From: Syntrophales bacterium
GTDB taxonomy: Bacteria; Desulfobacterota; Syntrophia; Syntrophales; UBA2210
NCBI GenBank assembly: GCA_023228425.1
Contig: JALOBE010000002.1
Location: 113,492-177,491 of the forward strand
Direction: 5' to 3'
DNA: 64,000 nucleotides
In this document: positions 32,424 to 39,521 of the stretch, in pieces
How positions within the stretch are numbered: position 1 is the first letter of the stretch
Layout of the letters: each line of letters opens with the position of its first letter
Program-made: the position numbers and the translations under genes
Notes under the pieces: model-generated
Databases searched by the model: none
The model's input: the letters and a program-made list of their open reading frames with translations, nothing else
What the model was told of the DNA's origin: nothing

Positions 32424-32937
32424 AAAAGTCTAGAAAAAAGTCATTTTCTGACGAATTATTTAGGTCTAATTTTATAACCTCAAAGAATCATTGATAATAA
32501 TGAAATACAGAATTTATAAAAAGAATGGGTTTTTATATTTATAGCAAATACATGATTGTGAAAAATGCCCAATCAGAAACAACCGAATTAGCGCCCTAGA
32601 AACGCCGATCCGTTTCAGGCAGGTAAATATATGCCCCAGGTAAAGAAAACCGTTTCTAGACAATAAAACCCCCTTTCAACGGTATGTTTTTGATAAAGAT
32701 AAACGCTGATCCTTTGTCTATATTGTAGGGATTTTGACAGGTTCGTTTAAGTTGGGCTTGTGATTGTTTAGAAGTGGCGGATATTGCAGAGGATAAAAAT
32801 TGCTGTCAGGTGGGTGGATTCTCCGGGGGCTTTGTATTATCTTTCTTCAATAGTGACAAACCCGCCTCCGATGATTGACCGGGGCGGGGCGTGGTGAAGG
32901 GGAAGGCCTAGACAGCGGCCTTGACCTTCCAATTGAC
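32424..32937. other. Non-coding right end of the element
   Basis: About 510 bases with no recognised gene. It holds boundary motif copy 4 at 32651-32682 (CGTTTCTAGACAATAAAACC and onward). In the circular form the first bases inside the attachment site supply the original integrase tail. Confidence 0.5.
32651..32682 (-). repeat. Boundary motif copy 4 of the element
   Basis: Shares TTCTAGAC, ATAAAACCCCC and CTTTCAACG with the copies at 26605-26637, 27773-27798 (inverted) and 30089-30113. It lies upstream of the XRE operon. Confidence 0.5.
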
Positions 32938-33830
32938 TATATAAGACCTATTTTCTTGCTTTCATCACTGTGAAGGTGCTGGTTCTCCTGCACCCGGAGG
33001 ACCGTCTTTACGAGTGCCCCGGCAAAGTCCGAGAATTTCTTGATGGCCCGACCGGACGGAAGCTCGTCGTAGCGGTAAAGGGCGATTTCCTCCCTCGTGT
33101 CCAGACGCATGCCCAGGGTCTGCCGATTATACACATAGGGACTGCGACCGGGCCGGAGGGCGAGAAAGCGTTCGTTCTCCCGGGCGTAGTAGGACGTCTG
33201 CCTGGCCGCCGCCCCCTCATCCTCCATATCGATGTACCGTTGGCGGTCAAATAGTTTTACGGGATAATTGAGTACCATGCCGCCGTCCACATAGACATCG
33301 TTGCGTTCTCCCCGGCGGACGGCGGCGAAAAAGAGGGGGATGGACATGCTGATCCGCAGGGCGGTCGCCAGGGGCATGTCACCCTGTCGTTCCCGGGAGA
33401 ATACTTCGGCATAGCCCGTGCTAAGATTGGTTCCTGTCACGTAAAGATCGGGACCACCCTGTTTCGCCAGGTCATCAAAGGTCGCCCGGGCGTTTCCCAG
33501 CCGGTCGGCAATGATCGAGCCGATCCAGGTGGAAAAGAAATCCCCTCTGTACCACCCGAATTCCCGGGCAAGTCGGCGGACATCGCGAATAACCCCGAAG
33601 GAATCGTCCATGAAGTTTTTGAAGTCCGTTGATTTGAGGATGTCTCTCTGTTCTTCGAGGGTGTATCCCAAGGCGTATACCAGGGCATTTATCGCGCCGG
33701 CACTTGAACCTCCCACCCGGAGAATGGCGTCGAGCATACCCCGTCCCATCAGGACGCCCATGGCACCCACGTATGCAATACCCTTGACGCCGCCGCCCTC
33801 GAAGACCAGGTTGCGCACCTGTACGGTCAT
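32937..33830 (-). pseudogene. Patatin-like phospholipase, 5' part, truncated by the element
   Basis: The first 289 codons (33830-32964) are a patatin-like acyl hydrolase: oxyanion motif GGGVKG (residues 12-17), nucleophile GSSAG with Ser43, and DGG with Asp182, so the catalytic dyad is complete. After the GA core the frame continues eight codons into the element (ESKKIGLI) and stops, giving 297 residues instead of the reconstructed 343. The missing C-terminus is at 24765-24929. The start overlaps the RND gene stop by 4 bases, so the gene was the last of the efflux operon. The product may still fold and act. Confidence 0.88.
32938..32987 (-). other. attR: right attachment junction of the serine-integrase element
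   Basis: The core dinucleotide is at 32962-32963 (GA on the minus strand). The element arm 32938-32961 reads, on the minus strand, from AAGCAAG to GTCTTATATA. The other side is patatin coding sequence ending CACAGTGAT. Joining the two element arms gives a 50-base site with 24 bases on each side of GA and a perfect outer inverted repeat, TATATAAGAC/GTCTTATATA. Confidence 0.85.
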
Positions 33831-36800
33831 GGTCCGCCCTCCTTCGTCCTGATCCGGTCAACCGTGGCGTACACCACCGGGATGACGAACAGGGTGAGCA
33901 GCATGGAGAGAAGGAGTCCGAAGGCCACGGTGACGGCCATGGGAGACCGGAGCTCCGAGCCCTGGGTCCGGCTGAGAGCCATGGGAAGCATGCCGAAAAC
34001 CGTCGTGAAGGTCGTTATCATGACGGGCCTGAGCCTGACCGAGGCACCCTGGACGACTGCCTCAAAGGCGTCCATCCCCCGACGCCTGAGACGATTGATG
34101 TAATCCACCATGACGATGCCGTTGTTCACCACCACCCCCGCAAGAATGAGGAGGCCCATGAAGGCCGGAACGGACAGGGACATGCCGAACAGAAGGAGGC
34201 CCAGGACGACACCGATGAACGACAGGGGGACGGTAAGCATGATCACAAAGGGATGTCGGAGAGACTCGAACTGGGCCGCCATGATCATGTAGATCAGCAG
34301 GAGGGCGATCAGAAAGGCCTGGAAGAGAGACGTGAAGGCTTCCCGCATGTCCTTGTACGAGCCGCCGTATTCTATGAAATAGCCCGGCGGAAGAGCCAGA
34401 TCGGCGGTCTTTTCAGAGATGTCGTCCATAATGCTTCCGATGTCACGCTGAAAGGTATTGGCCTGTATGGTCACTTTCCGCTCCCGGTCTTCCCGGGTGA
34501 TGGTCAGGGGTCCCAGCCCGTCTTCGACGGAAGCGACCTGGTAGAGAGGTATGTGGTCTCCCCTGGGAGACATGATGGTCACGTTGTCCAGATGCTCCAC
34601 TGTCTTTCGATCTTGTTCGCGGTAGCGCACGCGGACGTCGTACTCATCGCCGGCCTCGCGGTATCGGGTGGAAACGACGCCCATGAGGGCGGCCCGCGTG
34701 GTCTGGGCCACTTGCGAGACTGTGAGTCCCGCCTGTGACGCCCGTTCGCGGTCGATGTGGACAAGCAGTTCGGGCCTTCCTATTTTCAGGGTGGTGTCGA
34801 TATCCCGAAGGCCTTCAACAGACGACACCCTGGCCATCACGTCATCACCGACGGCCTGAAGAACCTCGAGGTCGCTTCCGAAGATCTTTATTTCCACGGG
34901 AGCCATCCCGCCTGCTCCTCCCGTGAATAGCTGTTGAATGTCAAAGAAATCAAAGGTTGCTCCCTCGATGACCGGAAGTCGCCCGCGCAGGCTGTCGGTA
35001 ATCTCCTGAGTGGACCTCACCCGCAGCTCCTTGTCCAGCAGGCGCACATACACGGTGCCCTCGTTAACGCCCGTCGGACCTGCCCCCCAGGAGGCCTCGA
35101 TCTTGCCTTCCTGGGAAAGCCCCACGAAGGAGGCGCAATAGAGTGTCTCGGGCTGCTCCAGGATGATTGTCTCAAGAGACCTGATGATGCGGTCCGTTTC
35201 GTCCAGCGTGGTTCCCATGGGCAGGTTCACCCGAAGGGAAATAATCGGGATGTCGCCGGATGGCATGAACTCCCGGCCCAGGAGCGACACCGATCCGAGG
35301 CTTGCAATGAACACGATGACGGCAGTGGCCGTCACCAGGACCCGGCGCTGCAGGCACCATCGGAGGGCCCACCGGTACCATTCCCTGATCCGGTCGAAGA
35401 CAAGCCCCGCCCGTGCCTCCGTCCTCCCCGGCCCGTTCTCTTTTCCTGAAGCAAAGACCGATGAAACCATGGGAACTATGGTAAGGGCCACGAAAAGCGA
35501 CGCCATAAGCGCCATGGCAACCGTCACAGCGAGGGGGCGCGACAGTCGCCCGGCCATACCCGATGCCAGCACCATGGGGAGAAAGACCGATATGGTGGTG
35601 AGCGTCGAGGTCGTTATCGCCATTCCCACTTCCTCGGCTCCACGGGCCGCCGCTTCGTCGGGCGGTTTCCCCTCTTCCCGGTGCCTGAAAATACTTTCAA
35701 TCACCACGACGGCATTGTCGACGAGCATGCCCACCCCCAGTGCCATACCGCCCAGGGTCATGATGTTCAGCGTATAGTCGAAGGCATAAAGACCGATGGC
35801 TGTGGTGATGCCCGACAGGGGAACGGCGAGGGCAATCGTTATGGTGGAGCGCCAGTTCCAGAGAAAGAGGAAAACCATGATCACTGCTATGACGGCCCCG
35901 GTGAAGGCGTTCATGCCGGTGTTCCTGGTCACCTGCGTAATGATGCGGGCCTGATCCATGACGGGATAAAACATCAGATCTTCAGGCATGCGAGGTCGCA
36001 TTTCTTCTATCGTGGCCTTGATCTCCCGGGAAACGGTGACCGTGTTTTTCCCGGCCTGCTTCATGATCATGACAATGACCGAAGGCCGGTGATTCGTGCG
36101 CGCACGGTTCCTGATCTCCTTGTAGGTATCGCGAACCTCGGCAAGGTCCCGGACGTACACGGGCGTGTCGTCGTGCATGACCACGATGGTGTCGCGTATG
36201 GAGCGCATGTCACGGTACTCACCCATGGTTCGCACCAGGTATTCCCTGTTCTTCCGGATGATGCGTCCGCCCGAGATGTTCACGTTTTCACGGGCAAGCC
36301 GGGCGACAACCGCCTCGATAGTGAGATTGAAGGCCCGGAGCTTGTCACGATCAATGTAAATATTGATTTCCCGCTCAAGGCCGCCCATGATGTACACTGA
36401 TGCGACCCCTTCGATCCTGTCCAGGCGAGGCTTTACCACGTCTTCGAGAAAGGTCCGGAGTACCCGGGTATCTTCCATGCCGGTGACACCGTAATACAGA
36501 ATGGGATAATCGCTGGCACTGAATTTCAAAACCATCGGCGTGTCGGCTTCCTCGGGAAGATAATCCGTGAGCCAGGCAAGTTTTTCCCGCACGTCCTGGG
36601 CGGCGAAGTCCAGGGTAACACCCCACTCGAACTCGACTATCACCGCCGAAAGCCCCTCCTGTGAAACGGACCTGACGCTTTTCACGTTCTGGACGGAACC
36701 GACAACTTCTTCAATGGGCTTTGTTATGAGATTTTCGATGTCTTCAGAAGAGACCCCTTCGTATGAGGTGATGACAGACACGGCGGGGTATTCCAGTTCG

Positions 36801-36913
36801 GGCATCATGTCCAGGCCGAGATTGGAAAGGGCCAGGAAACCGAAAAAGGCTATGATCAGGATGATCATGAGAACGGTGATCTTCCGCTTGACCGACAGTT
36901 CAGGTAGTGTCAT
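33827..36913 (-). CDS. RND-family efflux pump, inner-membrane subunit
   Basis: A 1028-residue AcrB/MdtB-type RND transporter: N-terminal helix (RKITVLMIILIIAFFGFLAL), GLDMMPELEYP, two large periplasmic loops and two six-helix bundles. The proton-relay segment reads LGVGMLVDNAVVVIES. The usual Asp-Asp pair appears as Asp-Asn, a pattern also seen in other HAE1-type branches. It would export drugs or amphiphiles across both membranes with the adaptor and TolC-like proteins encoded upstream (order on the minus strand: outer-membrane factor, adaptor, pump). The substrate is unknown. Confidence 0.95.
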   Translation of the reverse strand: MTLPELSVKRKITVLMIILIIAFFGFLALSNLGLDMMPELEYPAVSVITSYEGVSSEDIENLITKPIEEVVGSVQNVKSVRSVSQEGLSAVIVEFEWGVTLDFAAQDVREKLAWLTDYLPEEADTPMVLKFSASDYPILYYGVTGMEDTRVLRTFLEDVVKPRLDRIEGVASVYIMGGLEREINIYIDRDKLRAFNLTIEAVVARLARENVNISGGRIIRKNREYLVRTMGEYRDMRSIRDTIVVMHDDTPVYVRDLAEVRDTYKEIRNRARTNHRPSVIVMIMKQAGKNTVTVSREIKATIEEMRPRMPEDLMFYPVMDQARIITQVTRNTGMNAFTGAVIAVIMVFLFLWNWRSTITIALAVPLSGITTAIGLYAFDYTLNIMTLGGMALGVGMLVDNAVVVIESIFRHREEGKPPDEAAARGAEEVGMAITTSTLTTISVFLPMVLASGMAGRLSRPLAVTVAMALMASLFVALTIVPMVSSVFASGKENGPGRTEARAGLVFDRIREWYRWALRWCLQRRVLVTATAVIVFIASLGSVSLLGREFMPSGDIPIISLRVNLPMGTTLDETDRIIRSLETIILEQPETLYCASFVGLSQEGKIEASWGAGPTGVNEGTVYVRLLDKELRVRSTQEITDSLRGRLPVIEGATFDFFDIQQLFTGGAGGMAPVEIKIFGSDLEVLQAVGDDVMARVSSVEGLRDIDTTLKIGRPELLVHIDRERASQAGLTVSQVAQTTRAALMGVVSTRYREAGDEYDVRVRYREQDRKTVEHLDNVTIMSPRGDHIPLYQVASVEDGLGPLTITREDRERKVTIQANTFQRDIGSIMDDISEKTADLALPPGYFIEYGGSYKDMREAFTSLFQAFLIALLLIYMIMAAQFESLRHPFVIMLTVPLSFIGVVLGLLLFGMSLSVPAFMGLLILAGVVVNNGIVMVDYINRLRRRGMDAFEAVVQGASVRLRPVMITTFTTVFGMLPMALSRTQGSELRSPMAVTVAFGLLLSMLLTLFVIPVVYATVDRIRTKEGGP

Positions 36914-36940
36914 GGCCTAAAAGTCTTCTGCCTGTGAGCC

Positions 36941-38137
36941 TCAGTATTCTGCATCACGGGCGGCAACCTGCTCGTCATCGGCAAGTCCGAAGTTCCCCGA
37001 CACGAGAACAGGCTCCCCCGGAACCAACCCCTCGTCTATGGCAACGAGTCCGCCCGCCCTCATTCCCGTCCGGACCCGCCTGAAGCGCGCCCTGTCCCCG
37101 TCAAGAACGAACAGGGCCGTCTTCCCCTCGCCATCCGTCACCAGGGCTCGCTCGGGAACGATAATGACATCGGCCACAGCGTCCGTTTTTATGGTTACCC
37201 GGGCGAACATGCCGGCCCGGATGTGACGCTCATCGTTGGGGATGTCGATTTTCACGGTGAAGTTCCTGCTCACAGGATCTATGGTGGCATTGATTTCCGA
37301 GATGGCGCCCTGGAATAGTCTGCCCGGGATACCGTTAAGTTCGATAACCACGGGAGTACCTACCGAAATTCTGCCAAGATCTGCTTCAGGGATTTTAACC
37401 TCCGTTCGTACCCTGCTGATGTCGAAAATCAGGAACAGTGGTGTTCCGGGAGCAACAATTTCTCCCTGGTTTGTCATTTTTCTCGCCACATACCCCGAAA
37501 AAGGAGCCGGGATCGCCGCGTCAGCCAGATTCCGCTCCGCTATCTCAAGGGCCGCCTCGGCGGCTTTCGCCTGGGCCGCCAGGGCTTCCACCCGGGCCAG
37601 GGCCATGGCGTGGGCTGTGATTACGGTATCATAGTTCTGTCGTGATATGACGTGCCGCTCATAGAGATGTTCCATACGTTCTTTCTCGCGGGCCGCATGG
37701 ACAAGGTTCAGACGTGCCTCATCGAGGGACGCCCTGCCCGCCGCGAGCTGTGCCGCCGCGCTGTTCCGGGCCAGGCGGTAGTCCTCCTGTTCGAGTTCTG
37801 CCAGAGCCTGCCCCCGGACGACGTCGTCACCCTCGTCGACGAAGGCGGCCAGTATCCGTCCCGACACCCTGGCCCCCACCCTGGATTCCCGGACAGGCAC
37901 CACCGTTCCCGTGGCATGGATGGGAGCATAGATCTCACCGGTCCGGACGGACACCACCTCAACGCTGACTCGCAGCTTCTCGCCCGGTGGCGGTGGCTGA
38001 ACACGCCCTGTGTCGGTATCGTTGCCGCATCCGGCGGCGGTCACAAGAACCGTGAAGAGAAAAAAGCAGAAAACAAGAAATTTCAGGAAGATGGAAGCAT
38101 TTTTATTATGTTCTTCTTTATGGTTATCACCCGCCAT
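36941..38137 (-). CDS. RND efflux periplasmic adaptor lipoprotein
   Basis: A 398-residue membrane fusion protein with a lipoprotein signal (FLVFCFFLFTVLVTAAGC, cysteine at about residue 36). Biotinyl-lipoyl-like halves (GTVVPVRESRVGARVSGRI and IPAPFSGYVARKMTNQGEIV) flank an alpha-helical hairpin, followed by beta-barrel and membrane-proximal domains. It links the RND pump to the outer-membrane channel. The ATG at 38137 overlaps the end of the TolC-like gene by 11 bases; frames upstream of it are only a shadow of that gene. Confidence 0.92.
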   Translation of the reverse strand: MAGDNHKEEHNKNASIFLKFLVFCFFLFTVLVTAAGCGNDTDTGRVQPPPPGEKLRVSVEVVSVRTGEIYAPIHATGTVVPVRESRVGARVSGRILAAFVDEGDDVVRGQALAELEQEDYRLARNSAAAQLAAGRASLDEARLNLVHAAREKERMEHLYERHVISRQNYDTVITAHAMALARVEALAAQAKAAEAALEIAERNLADAAIPAPFSGYVARKMTNQGEIVAPGTPLFLIFDISRVRTEVKIPEADLGRISVGTPVVIELNGIPGRLFQGAISEINATIDPVSRNFTVKIDIPNDERHIRAGMFARVTIKTDAVADVIIVPERALVTDGEGKTALFVLDGDRARFRRVRTGMRAGGLVAIDEGLVPGEPVLVSGNFGLADDEQVAARDAEY

Positions 38138-39476
38138 TCCCCGGTACCTCGTAAATTGTTCCCATGGCCCGTTCCAGTTCTCCGAGGGCAAGATGATAGG
38201 CGCTGAGGGCATTGAAATAGCTTGATCGGGCACGGGTGAGCAGCGTCTGGGCATCGATCACTTCCGTCGTGGTACCCACCTGCTCCCGGTAACGCTCCAC
38301 GTTGAGACGATAATTTTCTTCGGCCTGCAGGACAGCCGCCTCTGTCACCGCGATGCGATGCTCCGCTTCCCGCAGGCTGAGGTAGGCGTTCTTTACTTCC
38401 AGGGCTATCAGTTCGCTCAGGTTGTCACGGGCATTGCGAGCCTGATCGACTCGACGTCGTGAAGCATCGACAGCGTACCTGGTTTTCCCCCACTCCCAGA
38501 AATTCCACTTCGCCACCGCCAGAAGGTACCAGTCGTCCTTGTCGGTGTAGCTGTTGCCGCTCACGCCCGGTGTGTCACCGTAGCGGGAGTAGTTGGCCGT
38601 GAAAGCCACGGATGGGTAGAACCCGCTTTTTGTAACGTTGACGGCCCGTTCCGACTGTTGAACCTGGAGTTCATAGATCTCAAGCTCCGACCTTCCGGCC
38701 ATGGCTTCCGCCAGGCAGGCCTCGAGGTTTCCTTCAAAGGGGCGGTAGGTCAGAATATCCTCTACAGCCACGGGAGCGCCGATATCACGGCGGAGTACTG
38801 TGTTGAAGCGGGCCTTCGCCAGTTCCAGGGAATTTTCGGCAACCATGAGGTTCTGTATGCCGTCGGCAAGCTCAACCTCGGCGTGGAGAAGGTCATTTCT
38901 CGGGATGACGCCCACGTCGTAAAAGCTCTGGGCCGTGTCACGGTGCGCCCTGAGCTGTTCCACGGCCTGCAGGGCAACCTCGCGAACCCTCTCAGCCGTC
39001 AGAATCGCGAAATAGGCTTCCCGTACATCGAGAACGACATCCTGGATGGTTGTCGTTTCCTGGAGTTTCGATATGTGAACACCCCGGGCCGCAAGATCAT
39101 AGCTGCCCGACAGGGCTCCGCCGGTAAAGACGGGTTGGGTCAACTCCAGGGACCAGACATAGTTGTCCCGGGTCCCCGTGGTTCGCTCTCCCATGCCGGG
39201 GAATGACATCGTCGGCGTTTCATCGAGCCTGCGATAGCCGTAAGATGTGCTCAGGGCAGGCAGAAAGGAAGTAAAGCGCTCCTTTCGCAGGGATTCCGAT
39301 TCCCGGACGAGTTCCCGGGCTGATCGTATGTGAAGGCTTCTCTCGAGGGCCATGGAAATGCTCTCTTCCAGGGTGAACACGGGAGGTCCTTCATCCGACC
39401 GGGCCGGCGTCAGGAAACAGAGAAGCACCGCACAGACAACGAGGCTGATTATAATCGTTCTTACATTACGTCCCAT
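38127..39476 (-). CDS. TolC-like outer-membrane efflux protein
   Basis: A 449-residue outer-membrane factor with a signal peptide (TIIISLVVCAVLLCFLTPARS). The internal duplication typical of TolC is seen in two long helical repeats, starting FTLEESISMALERSLHIRSARELV and GNLEACLAEAMAGRSELEIYELQ. It forms the trimeric exit channel for the RND pump. The ATG at 39476 has GGAGG 5 bases upstream. First gene of the efflux operon, 45 bases downstream of the GAF-cyclase gene, so possibly in one longer transcript with it. Confidence 0.92.
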   Translation of the reverse strand: MGRNVRTIIISLVVCAVLLCFLTPARSDEGPPVFTLEESISMALERSLHIRSARELVRESESLRKERFTSFLPALSTSYGYRRLDETPTMSFPGMGERTTGTRDNYVWSLELTQPVFTGGALSGSYDLAARGVHISKLQETTTIQDVVLDVREAYFAILTAERVREVALQAVEQLRAHRDTAQSFYDVGVIPRNDLLHAEVELADGIQNLMVAENSLELAKARFNTVLRRDIGAPVAVEDILTYRPFEGNLEACLAEAMAGRSELEIYELQVQQSERAVNVTKSGFYPSVAFTANYSRYGDTPGVSGNSYTDKDDWYLLAVAKWNFWEWGKTRYAVDASRRRVDQARNARDNLSELIALEVKNAYLSLREAEHRIAVTEAAVLQAEENYRLNVERYREQVGTTTEVIDAQTLLTRARSSYFNALSAYHLALGELERAMGTIYEVPGNGG

Positions 39477-39521
39477 GACTTCCTCCATAGACACGACAGG
39501 TATGAATACAACCGGAAACGC

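Larger units (their letters stand above)
24930..32961. mobile_element. 8.0-kb serine-integrase element inserted in a patatin-like gene
   Basis: The boundaries are fixed by the split patatin gene, whose two halves rejoin in frame when this segment is removed. Nearly all of its genes lie on the minus strand, have strong AGGAGG-type ribosome sites and are visibly AT-richer than the host. Content in order: large serine integrase, small unknown protein, second serine recombinase, terminase-small-subunit-like protein, iterons, candidate replication initiator, unknown coiled-coil protein, DUF2213-like protein and XRE regulator. There is no large terminase, portal, tail, relaxase or conjugation gene. 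It therefore looks like a satellite or integrative replicating element that depends on a helper. Confidence 0.88.
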
